DNA of 64,000 bases, taken from assembly GCF_018687715.1 (NCBI RefSeq), contig NC_056755.1, positions 22,165,501 to 22,229,500 of the forward strand. Reading direction: 5' to 3'. The notes beneath the pieces were generated by a model, which was given only the letters and a program-made list of their open reading frames with translations, did not search any database and was not told where the DNA came from. How positions within the stretch are numbered: position 1 is the stretch's first letter; each line of letters begins with the position of its first letter. The DNA is from Carya illinoinensis (Eukaryota; Streptophyta; Magnoliopsida; Fagales; Juglandaceae). The translations under genes and the position numbers were made by a program. Below, piece by piece: positions 1 through 10,878 of this stretch.

Positions 1-96
1 AGTGTCGGTGATGATAACACTTCTCCAAGTCCAAATACTAGTACTAGTTTTACATCTTCATCACCTACCCTTACCCATACACCCATAAGTCCATAA
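1..96 (+). CDS. C-terminal tail of an unrecognised ORF
   Basis: Frame 1 is open from the window edge to a TAA at 94-96 and encodes a 31-residue tail rich in Ser, Thr and Pro. The protein body lies outside the window, so no family can be assigned. The following tandem repeat and purine-rich tract would fit the 3' end of an LTR retrotransposon, but an ordinary gene end is equally possible. Confidence 0.3.
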   Translation, partial: SVGDDNTSPSPNTSTSFTSSSPTLTHTPISP

Positions 97-116
97 AGAC
101 TTTGATTTTTATTGTC

Positions 117-326
117 TTTTAGTAGTGCGCAGGTTTTGATTCAAAATTGGTTTAAAGGGAAGTCAATTCTGCTTTGGGAGTTGGTGGACTTTGTAGAGAG
201 TTACGAGGAGGGAAGTCATTGTCTCTTAGTAGCGTGCAGGCTTTGATTTTCACCCATAATTAGTTTAAAGAGAAGTTAATTCTAGTTTTAGAGGTGGTGG
301 ACTTTGTAGAGTTACCAGGAGGGGGA
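117..326 (+). repeat. Imperfect two-copy tandem repeat ending in a polypurine tract
   Basis: Two diverged copies of about 100 bp (about 117-210 and 222-326) each run from a GCGTGCAGG-like motif to GGACTTTGTAGAG and end in a purine run. The second ends in AGGAGGGGGA followed directly by TGTTGATC at 327, which looks like a polypurine tract plus the first bases of a 3' LTR. That reading is an inference, because no second LTR is inside the window. Confidence 0.5.
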
Positions 327-395
327 TGTTGATCACAATGGTAATTGTTCTTAATTCATTCCTTTCTTATATAGATTGTTTTAAATTTATATAAT

Positions 396-598
396 AAAGT
401 TGGAAGGTTTGTATAGTGAGTTGAGTTGAGTTGAGATGAAAGTTGAATAAAATATTATTATAATATAAATTTTTAATATTATTTTTGTTTTAAAATTTGA
501 AAAATTTGAATTATTTATTATAATTTATTTGAAAATTTAGAAAAATTGTAATGATTAGATGAGATGGGATGAGATGAGTTGAGATAATTTTTGAATTC
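396..598. mobile_element. MITE-like GAGATGAGATG repeat, copy 1
   Basis: An AT-rich stretch bounded by GAGTTGAGTTGAG and GATGAGATGGGATGAG tracts, with AAAGTTGAATAAAATATT and GAAAAATTGTAATGATTAG between them. The same core words recur in the second copy at 36278-36618, so this is a dispersed repeat. I associate the family with Juglandaceae genomes from memory. Terminal inverted repeats and TSDs of this copy are not clear. Confidence 0.5.
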
Positions 599-837
599 AA
601 ATAAAGTCAATTTATGGCCAAATGGGCCTCTAAAATAGGTTATGAGCCCATCGGCCCATTGAGGACCATGGATGAGCAGATGACACATAAGTTAATCCTC
701 CAACCTAGCATCCGAGAGGAGTCACCCGCTCATGCAGGATCGAGATGGGCCCATGTGCCAAATCCAATCCTGCACCCACGTCCATGTGGATGCCCGTGGC
801 CGGAAGAGGGGAGGGGGGTCGGGCGCGAGGTTTATCA

Positions 838-897
838 AGCTTACTTTTAGCAAGATAAATTTGGTCACCATGCTTACCTTTAGCAAGATAAATTTGT
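838..897. repeat. Short direct repeat, 33-bp period
   Basis: GCTTAC(T/C)TTTAGCAAGATAA occurs at about 839 and 872, with one mismatch over about 25 bp. The neighbouring block 600-870 is unusually GC-rich for this region but contains no recognisable gene. Confidence 0.6.
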
Positions 898-1004
898 ATT
901 GACCAAATGATGTAATTTTTGAGGAAGGAATATTTGAATGAAGGCATATTCAAATTCTGGATTAATAATAAAGGTAATGCATCATATGCTTGATTCATAT
1001 TTAT

Positions 1005-1251
1005 TATGGCATTATCATTTAGTTATATTAATGCTAGAAGACTTAAATGATATGGTTACTTATAATTATTTTCTAAATATACTAGACTATATGGTAGGCA
1101 GATGTAGAATATGCATGGACACGCCAATATGGCATTATCATTTAGGCATATTAATCTTGGAAGACTTAAATGATATGGTTACTTTAAAGTTATTTTCTAA
1201 ATATACTAGACGATATGGCAGGTAGATGTAGGATATGCATGGACACGTCAA
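1005..1251. repeat. Tandem duplication, 2 x 123 bp
   Basis: Copy 1 (1005-1127) and copy 2 (1128-1251) both start TATGGCATTATCATTTAG and end GCATGGACACG(C/T)CAA. They differ at roughly a tenth of positions, so the duplication is not recent. The frame is not conserved as coding. Confidence 0.85.
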
Positions 1252-1293
1252 TTTTTGACTAGTTCCTAAAAGAGTGCATATTTAGCCCGGTTT

Positions 1294-1318
1294 TGGTGTA
1301 AAGCCAAACTTTACACCA
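1294..1318. repeat. Perfect 10-bp inverted repeat
   Basis: TGGTGTAAAG (1294-1303) is followed by a 5-base spacer and its exact reverse complement CTTTACACCA (1309-1318). It could form a hairpin or be a transposon scar. The flanks 1252-1293 and 1319-1727 hold no gene I can recognise. Confidence 0.6.
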
Positions 1319-1727
1319 TCGAATAAGAGCTTCCCTCGATAGCTTTTCTATTACATTATCATATCAAACGTGCTTGACTTCTCAGTCATCGATACCCAGC
1401 CATGATTCTCTCTTATCAGTATTGACTCCTGTTTTCTCTCTACCGTTTGCAGTTAACCTCCATTTCCTATTCCCAATACGCATTAGAAGATGAGAAAATT
1501 ATTAGATGTGGTAATCTCAACTTACTATAATATGCTATATATATATTGTTAGTGTAAGTATTAATTTTTATTGATATTACACTTTAGGATAAGTTAGCTA
1601 GGAGTATCACATGTTTGTATTGGAGGACTATCGAATAATTGTTTGTCTCTACAAACCGTGCTGTTCTTCAAATCTTATGGCGTAGATCCAAATATAAATA
1701 AATACATGTAATCACACATGTAAATAT

Positions 1728-1860
1728 CACTACAAGAAAACTATTTATTTGCGATTAGTTAATTTCAATGAAATGATTATTTCTAATTAAAATTAATTAC
1801 AAATAGTCTTTTGATTACAATAAATTAATCACAAAAATTTGATTTGTTTTTAGTCAATAC
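1728..1860 (+). mobile_element. Single terminus of a CACTA (En/Spm) transposon
   Basis: CACTACAAGAAAA at 1728-1740 is the canonical terminal inverted repeat of plant CACTA elements. It is followed by the usual subterminal series of short alternating motifs (GCGATTAGTTAATTTC, AATTAATTACAAATAG, AATTAATCACAAA). No matching TTTTCTTGTAGTG end was found in the window, so the element is truncated or very degraded. From 1861 to 2540 nothing further is recognisable. Confidence 0.5.
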
Positions 1861-2540
1861 ATGATAGGTTAGCAAGATTGGTTCTTGAAATGTTAGTTTT
1901 CTTTGTAAAGTTTGGAGCTCTGTGAACAGCAAAGCCCATATTTTCTCTAGAAAAATATTGAATGATTTACTTTTTATCAGAAATACAGAGTTTTTCTCTT
2001 TTTCTAATTATAACATGGTATGAGTTAGGTCTTTTTATAGAAAATTGCCTATATCCACGAGACATTTGAGCTATATATGTTTGATAATTATACGATTTTT
2101 TATGACCTCGTATAACTCTAGATACAATGAAGATAATTGGGTAAAGGTGACGTTGAATGAGATGCTGCCCTTGTAGAGATCTAAAGTAAGTGTGAATGGG
2201 AGTTCCACATTTGCAGAAATTTACTCTTTTTATAGATGTCTTCTTCATTCTTTATAATAGTTAGGTCCGACTTATTTTACGTTAATTATTGTCATATTTT
2301 TATATATTAAAGATTTAATTTTATCTAATCTTCCTTATTTTTATATCTTTATTTTATTCTTAAAATTGGCTCAACCAATTTATTTTAGAGAAATGAAATT
2401 TATAATATGGAGTCTTAAGTATTGCATAGTTTTTTTTTTTTTTTTTTTTTTACAAAAAGTAAAACTTCTATAAAGATAATTAAATTTTTTAATAATAAAT
2501 CTTTTTTTAATAATTTCACGAGATATGTGCAATTATAATT

Positions 2541-2711
2541 TGAGTTTTGCTACATACAAGCGCAGTTGCGCACTAATCTGTGTACCAACACTGATTTATT
2601 CATACTTAAAATTTAAATTAACACTGTTATCAATAAAATCTACTTTTTGACTAATCACATCATATTGGTGCACAGATTAGTACACAATTATGCTTGCAAC
2701 TATACTTTTCC
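2541..2711. mobile_element. hAT-type MITE, copy 1 (8-bp TSD TTATAATT)
   Basis: A 171-bp non-coding element flanked by the exact direct repeat TTATAATT (2533-2540 and 2712-2719). Its ends are imperfect inverted repeats that converge on CTAATCTGTG (left) and CACAGATTAG (right). A 173-bp relative lies at 48978-49150 with its own 8-bp duplication. Eight-base target duplications are typical of hAT transposons. Confidence 0.8.
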
Positions 2712-2719
2712 TTATAATT

Positions 2720-3760
2720 TTATATAACATTGCACCTCATTTTATAAGAATAATAATGGCCAAAAAGTAATCAAATGCACACTTATTTTATTTTTATTCT
2801 ATTAAATGAGATGTGATTTATTTATTAATTTTAAATGATAAAAAATAATAAAAAATAATTATTTAATAATAATAAATATGTTATATTATATTAAATAAAA
2901 TGAATATAAAATGATAGAATTTTTGAAAAATTAAATTTGAAATATCATAAAAATAAAAAAATAATAATAATTAAAAAAATAAACAATCGCCAAAAAAAGT
3001 AAGTTCACTGGTCATTACGACGGTGCCTGTAATGATTATGGTTCCGCTGCTTTTTCTACGTTGTAGCACGGGTAATGATGATTTGATTAATTTATATTCC
3101 AAATACATACGGAATCTCTGGGCAGCTGCTTTAATCAGAAAAAAGAAACGAGTAGACCCCAACGGGCCGATTAATTAATTTATTCGGTCATGATCATGAT
3201 GCTTCCTCTGAAGTGCTAGCGAAAAAAGGCATATTGATTTGAGCGTGAAGTGACTCATTTCTGCAAGACCGATCGTTGTCTTCTGGAGACTACAACAGCC
3301 AACTCAAGACTTACTAGCCGACAGTTAATTTGGCAGAAAATCCAGTCCAACTACCGTCGTAAGTATTAATAATTATCTGTTTACATGAGAGTGATGAAGT
3401 TAAGTTTCATTCAGTTTAGCCTTTTTCCGTTCATTAGAAGCTACAAAGATTAGAAGATCTAATTAATGAGTTTATATAAGGCGCTCTTTTTATTTTTATT
3501 TTTTTTAAGAGAATGGGATGGAACATCCAAACCAAAACTTTATTAATTACAGCAAACTTATTGCAAACATAAAAAACAAAACGACAAAATTTGTTGGATA
3601 TTTTGTCATATTTTTAACTTTAGTGCTATCTAAACTGTATGGAATAATTTTTAACTTTTGAGTTATGAACTGTTACATAGATATGCTTGCTATCTCTTGA
3701 CTAACACCAATTATATATATATATATATATCGATACTGGTAGATCATCAACATATAATAT
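2720..3760. other. Non-coding flank upstream of the ankyrin/PGG gene
   Basis: AT-rich sequence without a supported gene. It includes a moderately GC-rich patch (3000-3170) whose short ORF has no recognisable domain, and an (AT)n run at about 3711-3731 just upstream of the ATG at 3761. Promoter elements of the downstream gene presumably lie here, but no convincing TATA box can be singled out. Confidence 0.4.
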
Positions 3761-4090
3761 ATGGCAACGTCATATGGTACTACATCAGCTGCCTTGAGTG
3801 CTGCGGTTGTTCCTCATGCAATACTGCTTCATGAGGATGGACGTAATTATAAGGAATGGAAGGTTCGAGTGAAAACATACTTGCTATCTCTAGATCTTTG
3901 GCAGGACATTCAACAAACCGACGAACCCTATCCGGGAAGATGGCGGGAGAATTACATGGCTTTACATGTGATCAAGAATTCATGCGATCCACATGCATTA
4001 TATGTGATTGAGGACATTTGGCTGGCCAGAGATGCTTGGAACGCTTTGGCAAATAAGTATGGAGGGCGGCCAGTTCCTCTCGAGCAAGGT
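3761..4090 (+). CDS. Exon 1: gag-like (DUF4219/UBN2-type) N-terminal domain
   Basis: The ATG at 3761 opens about 110 residues containing NYKEWKVRVKTYLLSLDLW, then ALHVIKNSCDPHAL and ARDAWNALANKYG. This is the pattern of the copia-gag-derived domain (DUF4219 then UBN2) that precedes ankyrin repeats in a tree-plant subfamily of PGG proteins. A candidate donor lies at 4089-4092 (AAG|GTGTCT or GGT|GTCTCT). The second choice is phase 0 and would join the exon at 27644. The alternative is a solitary retroelement gag fragment, but its position and orientation ahead of the ankyrin exons favour the gene. Confidence 0.6.
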
Positions 4091-4254
4091 GTCTCTCTCT
4101 CTTTCTCTTCCTCTCTCACTCTCATGACATTGAAAGTGCTCAAAAATGGATTAAATTTATTAATGCCTCCATTATTGAAAAGAAATTAAAAAAAAATATG
4201 GTCTTCATTGTCATCTTACATATGATCATTTATGACATAGCATTCAATAATTGA
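4091..4254 (+). pseudogene. CT-rich insertion followed by out-of-frame coding remnant
   Basis: After a CT-rich stretch (4091-4120) the frame that reads as protein shifts from that of the ATG at 3761 to frame 1. From 4126 to a TGA at 4252 it encodes a segment beginning DIESAQKWIKFINASIIEKK, which looks like genuine protein of the same exon. A true intron here would be under 50 bp, which is too short for plants. The likeliest reading is a microsatellite-driven frameshift, and the alternative is chance. Confidence 0.35.
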
Positions 4255-4346
4255 TAAATAAATTAAATGTAATATATATAATTTTAATTATTTAATACCA
4301 TATTGTAATGATTAGGCTGATGCATAAGAGGGAGGAAGATCGAGAT

Positions 4347-4935
4347 TAATGGTGTAACTGGTCAAGTTCGGTCTAATTTTGAATAAAATTTAGAACCGAA
4401 TCGTTATAAATTGGTTTTGTATTTTCAAGAACTAATTTTGTACTCGTTACCTCATAAATTGATTTTTTCGGTTCAAGTCCAGTTTTTCGATTTTAATATA
4501 CTATATATTATATTATATAAAATATATAATATAGTATATTATACTATAGTAACAATATATTGTAATATATTATAATTGTATTATAGACTATAGTGATATA
4601 TTATAGTATATTATAATATATATTGGTATAGTATTAGTATAACTATTAATACAATAAACTATAATGATATAAGATTTTAAAATTTAATATTATATTAATT
4701 AGTAATTTATTATATAATACAAAAATAATTTATATATAATTATATCTTATATATAAAAATTATATACAATATAAAAAATTAAAAAAATTAATATATATAT
4801 ATATCTATATGTATATATATGAACCGGTCTAGTCTAGTTTTAGAAAAAAAAAATTAGAACCAGACCAATTTTGACCGATTTAAAAAAATCAAAAAGTTAA
4901 AATCAATACCGGACTGAATCAAACAAAATACATGA
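4347..4935. mobile_element. Degenerate AT-rich repeat with GGTCTAGTC/GACCGG ends
   Basis: GGTGTAACTGGTCAAGTTCGG near the left end and ACCGGACTGAATCAAAC near the right end are weakly inverted, with a very AT-rich core (4495-4800) between them. The end motifs resemble those of the MULE-like element at 35068-35907. No TSD is visible. From 4936 to 5238 there is AT-rich sequence without a feature. Confidence 0.35.
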
Positions 4936-5238
4936 GTACATTTTTAAAATAAATTGTCAAAAAATGAAAACGACTATAAAATTTTCAACAGTTATATCTT
5001 TTAACCTTCTTATCCGTAAAACATGACAACTTAATAATAATTCTATTATTTGATTATTATTTGATTATAAGATTTTATTTCTATTAAAGATATAATTATG
5101 GTATGTGAAAAATCAAATGCTCTTTTATGTCATTTCTAACTAAAAAAGAACTTTTAAAAATTGGTTGTAAATAAATCTAGTATGTTAAAAAGTGCTTTAG
5201 TCATAGGATCCCAACAATAAATAAGTTTTTAAAAGTAT

Positions 5239-5676
5239 TGTTAGAGGGATTTTTCCCAAGACCTCAAGCCCAAGAACATAGGCCCAACCTAGGTGATAGG
5301 AACGCTTCCCCTAAAACGTGGTAGACCCGAGAAGCCCAACCGATTGCGCCAAGGCCGGTGCACACTTTGCCTCTCGGCGGCTCACCCAAGAACTCTCAAC
5401 CCAGACAAAATGGACCTAGGTGCTGGATCAGGACAGACCATGGTCTGAGGAGTACAGGGAGCCCTTCAGACAATGGAAGAGGGAACATGCCACCTCGATG
5501 GGACTACACACTCAGGTGCTGCCAGGAAGCCACGCTGCATTAATTATTTCATTAGTAGATCACACTGCATTAATAAGGTTTGCCAAGAGACACTCCTCCA
5601 TTTAGTCTCAGGTAATGGGCTACTAACCCAGGATACAGGTATAAAGGCAACCCTCTAGCACTTAAAATAAGGGGAC

Positions 5677-5752
<76 letters not shown>

Positions 5753-5950
5753 AACTCCGCCTGCCCTAACTATCTATAGTCTCTTCTCCTTTCCTTATTT
5801 CTCCTATTTTTGCTGACTTAAGCACCGGACGCTCCCCCTCAGCTGCCATCTTGGCTGCTAGGCTAAGGAGTTACTGTGTGTTCACAGGAATTGGTTGAAG
5901 GCCCAAGCTGCCAGGGGCTAGGCCCAAAAGTGAACAAAACATGCCTTCAA
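5239..5950 (+). repeat. 5' LTR of element A
   Basis: It starts TGTTAGAGGG and is repeated from 14554 (shared blocks include AAGAACATAGGCCCAAC and GGATCAGGACAGACCA). It includes a 71-bp (CT)n tract at 5679-5749 that is absent from the truncated 3' copy. The PBS follows directly. Confidence 0.85.
5679..5749. repeat. (CT)n microsatellite in LTR A
   Basis: About 35 uninterrupted CT units within the LTR, probably in its transcribed part. It is likely to be length-polymorphic. Confidence 0.95.
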
Positions 5951-5953
5951 TAG

Positions 5954-5969
5954 TGGGTTGTCTATGGGA
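5954..5969 (+). promoter_or_regulatory. Primer-binding site of element A (decayed)
   Basis: TGGGTTGTCTATGGGA corresponds to the Tat-type PBS TGGCGCCGTCTGTGGGA. Most differences are C-to-T or G-to-A. Confidence 0.65.
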
Positions 5970-6429
5970 TCCAATAAACTTTAACGTGTCCTTCGTGCAC
6001 TTGTGAGAACCCACCCTCGAAAGACTTGGGGGCACAGCAGAATGATAAAGTAAGTAAGTATGCAAACGGTGGCCATGAAAAGGATGCAATCAAAAGAAAT
6101 GCGAGTAGCAATGTAGGGCGAAGTGACCAGCAAACCCGAATACGTTGAAGGGAGAGTTTGCGCCATGCAGCAAAGGAAGGAAACACCACCCAACCTCTTG
6201 CCTACCCCACAATGCATCCCCACAGAGAACGAGACAAGGGACGAGTATGCACTCAAGAAAGCATAGGCGAACAAACTCTTGGAGCAGATTTTGCCAGATC
6301 AAAGCTGACCGGAAGCGATTGCCAGGATTGGCATGGGAATGACTGCCGAGATGATGGAGGCTCTGTAGCAACTACTTGTGGAGCATCATGACATCTTTGC
6401 GTGGAGCCATGAAGATATGCTTGGAATAG

Positions 6430-9150
6430 ACCCAGCACTCATGCAACATTATTTGATTGTAGATCCTAAAGCCAAGCGAAGCTCAGGAGCTTTAGCGCTG
6501 AGAAGAACACCTCCATCACCGCTGAGGTTGATCACCTACTCGTGGCAGGGTTTATAAGGGAGGCGCACCACCCAGACTGGTTGTCCAACATAGTGTTGAT
6601 AAAGAAACCTAATGGAAAATGGAGAATGTGTGTAGATTTTATGAATCTTAACAAAGCAAGCCCGAAGGATAGTTTCCCGCTTCCCTATATCGACCTCATC
6701 GTGGATTCAATAGCCGGTTATCGCATGCTAAGTTTTATGGACGCTTACTTCAGGTATAATTAGATCTGCATGAACTCGAGCAATGAGGAAAAGAAGTCAT
6801 TTGGCCTAAAGAATGTAGGGGCCACGTACCAATGGTTAGTCAACCCAATGTTCAAGGCCCAGATCAGAAGAAATATGAAAGTCTATGTGGATGACCTGCT
6901 TTTCAAAAGCACTGACTTGGTGTAGCACTTGGATGACCTTCAAGAAGCCTTTTCAGTATTGAAATGATTCAAGATGAAGCTAAACCCCACCAAATGCACG
7001 TTTGGGGTGGGTTTAGGAAAATTCCTCATATTCATGGTGTTGCAAAGGGGAATCAAAGCTAATCTCAAAAAAGTGGGTGCCATCCTCAACTTGCCTCCTC
7101 CCTAGAACAATAATGACTTACAGAAACTCGTCGGCCAAGTGGCAGCTTTTAACTGCTTTGTGTCACGCTCAATGGATAGGTGCTTACCTTTCTTCAAAGT
7201 GCTACGAAAGGCCAGGTTGGAATGAAGAGTGTGATACAACATTCATCACGCTGAAGGAGTACCTGGCTAGCCCCTGCTGCATAGCCAACCTCAGTGTGGG
7301 GAAACATTAATTGTATATTTATCTGTTGCCCCAGAAGCGGTCTCTTCATCTTTAGTACAAGATGAAGGCGAAGTTCAAATACTGGTTTACTATGTCAACC
7401 AACCCTATAGGGGGTGGAAGCCAAATATCTCCACATTGAACAGCTTGCCTTTGCCTTAATAATAACCGCGTGGAAAATCTAACCCTATTTCTAGGCACAC
7501 CCAGTCAAGGTCCTTACTGAGGTCCCCTTAAGAAATATTCTACAATGACTGGATGCCTCAGGCCACCTCACTAACTGCAAGTTTGACATCAGATACACCT
7601 TGTGCACCTCCTTGAAAGGGTAGATATTGGTAGATTCTATCATAGATTTCACCGGCTTCACTTACGTGATGGGATATGCACAACTCGTGAAGCTCTGGAA
7701 AGTCTTCATTGATGGCTCATCTTGCTGAGCTACAAGGGGAGCAGGATTGTATATCATCACAGACAAAGGCGAAGAGCATAACTACGCCATTAAGCTAGCA
7801 TTTAGAACCATAGACAATGAAGCAGAGAAGCAGAATATGAGGCACTGTTCTTTGGCATGACTATAGTGAAGTCCTTAGGCCTCAAGGAGGTAGAAGTTTA
7901 AGCTGACTCCTAGGTGGTGGTTAGCCAAGTGTGGGAAGAGTTTGCGGCAAAGAGTGAAAAATTGAAAAATAACTAATATTGGTGCAGGCTATGCTCATTT
8001 CTAGCACTGCCAGATATAGCAAATTTCAAGAATCGAGAATCACAAAGCGGACAAGCTAGCAAAGATGGCATCCTGACAAGAAGGCAGCCCAATACCAGAA
8101 TCAGCCTTTCTTAAAACCTTGGCAGTGCTGGCCATAAGGGGTTGAGCTATTGGAAATAGGACCTGGAGTACCGGAATGGGCCCAGGACATCCTCTTGTGC
8201 TTGAATGCCAATGAAGTTCCCGATGACAGGCAAAGAGCGAGGAAGGTCAGTTACCAGGTGGCAAGGTACACCGTAGTCAATGGTATATTGTACTGTAAAG
8301 GGTACAACACTCCCCTACTAAGGTGTATCTCAAGAGAACAGGCCCAACAGGTATTAGCAGAGATATATGAGGGAATCTATAGTGACCACGCTAGAGGAAG
8401 AATATTAGTATGAAAAGTGATGCGGTCAAGGTACTATTGGTCGTGTGCCTTGAAGGACGTAGAAGAATACGTGTGAAGGTGCAAAAAATGCCAACAGTAC
8501 TCTAGAATCCTCCATCGTCTACAGGAAGAAATAAAACCAATATCCTTCCCTTGGCCCTTTGCCCAATGAGGGGTTGACTTGGTGGCTAGCCTCGCCTTAG
8601 GCAAGGGTGGGGAAAAATTTGTAGTGGTAGCGGTAGATTATTTCACCAGTGGGTCAAGGTTGAAGCATTGGCGGCAATCACGAAAGGGGCTTGGGCAAAA
8701 GAACTTCTAGCAATTTTATAGGTGTATAGGGTGCAGTAAGGATGCTTGCAGGGGAAACCCCGTTTACCCTAGCATATGGTCACAAGGCCATGCCACTGGT
8801 CGAAGTGGAGATCCCAACCAATAGGGTACAACACTATGAGCAGCTCTCCAATGACCGACGCCTTGAAGAATAGCTCGAGTTGGTGGGAGAGATCCGAGAA
8901 GAGGCATAACTGACAATGGCCGCATACAAGAAGAAGGTAAAGCGTTACTTCAACCAGAAGGTGTGTCAGAGGTTGTTCAAAGTTGGGGACCACGTGCTAA
9001 AGTATACAGGAACCACCATGAGAGACAAAGGCAAACTCAAACTGTAGTGGGAAGTCCCCTACATGGTAGTCGCAAGCAACTGTCCTTAAGTTTACTAGCT
9101 TTAAGACTCCCACGGTAACAAACTGCAGCATCCCTAGAATGCCAAACATC
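6430..9150 (+). pseudogene. Element A pol: RT, RNase H and integrase remnants
   Basis: RT is recognisable at 6540-7010 by [20 protein letters not shown], the FMDAY catalytic block (about 6736) and the VYVDDLL block (about 6883). An RNase H-like region follows at about 7690-8060. The integrase zinc-binding and core region lies at 8400-8700 (CKKCQQYS, VDYFT). A GETPFTLAYGHKAM block and the C-terminal domain end at about 9110. Many stops and shifts are present, including TAG after the FMDAY block. The integrase core is cut short near 8710 and rejoined near its C-terminal part. The coding capacity is dead. Confidence 0.85.
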
Positions 9151-9289
9151 TATGAATGTTCTACCAATAAGTCTTTGTGATATGTGTCTATTGGTGATCA
9201 ACTTTAGTAATCACTATGTACTTACTGTTAATGAAGATAGTGCGAATGTTTCAAGAATCACCACCTATACCAAAAAATTCATAGCAACA

Positions 9290-10560
9290 AAACACCTTCC
9301 CTGTGATGTCAATGGGTGGGAGCGGGTACAGTTGCGAACTGCCCGAACAAACTACCTCCACATGTGGGTCAACAGGCAAGTTTGGCCCCAGGCCAACTCG
9401 AGTCCAGCCTTGAGGTTACTCAAACTTTACCCCGTCCCCATCGTGGCGAAGAAGCAGACGACCTCTCGGCTTTCTTGTATTTATCTCCCCATGGGGTATC
9501 AAAGGGATGGGTGTAATGCCAAAATGCTGCTCTATCTCTCCAATGGTGGGAAGTAGGCCATCCTCGACCACACATCGACTTACCTTCGTTGTGGGTGTCG
9601 TCTGATGGGAGTGGGTCTGGTCAGGGACTGCCCTAACAAATTACCTTCCCTCAGGGCACCAAAAGGCAAGATGAGCAAGAGGCCATCTTGATCCTCTTAT
9701 AGAGGAGAGTGGGTCCAGCCTTGAGGTTTCCTGAATATACCCCGTCCCAACGCGGCAAAGAGTAGATGCGACACCAACCCGATCCTCGCTTACCTTCCTT
9801 GTGATGTAAATGGACAGGCGTGGGTACAATCCCAAATTATAAGAACAGACTACTTCCATGTGTGGGTCAACAAGTGGGTCCTATCTTGGGCTAGCCAGAC
9901 CTTCGCCGTGGGGGAGAGTGAGTATAGCCCTAAGATTGCTCTAACATTACACCTTCCCCATTACGGCGAAGAGAGGGAGGCTCCTCGACCCTCCGATCCT
10001 TACCTCCCCTCGGGGCATGAAAGGGATAGGTGTAATGCGAAAGGGCTACTTAATGGCCTGACACACCTTACATTCCTTGTAGATGCTGACTGATAGGAGA
10101 GAGTCCAGTCAAGGATTGCTCAAACAGACTACCTCTATGTGAGGGTCAACAAGCAAGACTAGCCCCAGGCTAGCCCGACCTTCCCCTTAGAGGAGAGCGG
10201 GCCTAGCCCTAAGGCTACTTGAACTTTGCCCGGTCCCACCATGACGAAGAGTGGGCTCAGTGCTAGCCTAGCACTCACTCCCCTTTCCTACAACATCAAA
10301 CGACAAGAGTGGGTATCGTCCCAAACTGCCCGAACAGATTACTTCCATGTGAGGCTAAACTGGCGGGACTAGCCCCGGACTAGCTCGACCTCCCCCATAG
10401 AGGAGAGAGAGTCCAACCTCGAGGCTGCCCGGACATTAGCCCACCCCGCGTGATTAAGGGATGGTTACCTCCCCCTAAGGGGACCAAAAGGGAGGGCGTG
10501 ATTTGAGGCGCCCCTTCCCCTCTCTTGGCAAAGTGTGGAACAATCCCAAGACTACTCAAC
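9290..10560. repeat. Dimeric higher-order tandem array in element A
   Basis: The anchor (G/A)AACA(G/A)A(C/T)TAC recurs at 9345, 9634, 9843, 10122 and 10332, giving spacings of 289, 209, 279 and 210 bp. Long units share a block with AAAGGGAT(G/A)GGTGTAATG that short units lack, so the array is a dimer of about 490 bp repeated about 2.5 times. Such arrays between pol and the 3' LTR are known from Tat/Ogre elements. Short ORFs here are spurious. Confidence 0.8.
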
Positions 10561-10685
10561 ACAAAGAGACTGCCTCATTTGAAAGGGACTCTAGGCTTCC
10601 CCCCTTTGACTTGGAAAATAGGTTAGTAATCGTCGATAAAAGACAATGTCCTAGTTTCAACTTTATAGTGCACACAAAAGAGCGA

Positions 10686-10878
10686 CCCCTTTCGCCAAGC
10701 ACGAGATGAGCTTGGCTTACGTGTTGCTCAACCCCTACAACAAAATTACAGGCTAGACCACCCTAGTCTTACATACTGCTTGACCCCTCTCTCCAAGCAC
10801 AAGGCGAGCTTGGCTTACGTGCTGCTTTACCCTCCAAAGGAATTATTGACAACCCAAGTCTTACACCTCGCTCATGAT
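10686..10878. repeat. Two-copy 98-bp tandem repeat in element A
   Basis: Two diverged copies start CCCCT at 10686 and 10784 and share CCAAGCAC and GAGCTTGGCTTACGTG. The repeat lies between the main array and the antisense ORF and is unrelated in sequence to the larger array. Confidence 0.7.

Noticed and set aside
614..850. 78-codon ORF in the GC-rich block
   Set aside because: No recognisable motif or homologue; overlaps an antisense ORF of similar length.
2971..3162. 63-codon minus-strand ORF in a GC-richer patch
   Set aside because: No recognisable domain, no intron signals, and a length expected by chance.
9152..10709. Several ORFs of 60-134 codons downstream of element A pol
   Set aside because: They read through the tandem array in varying frames and share no domain.
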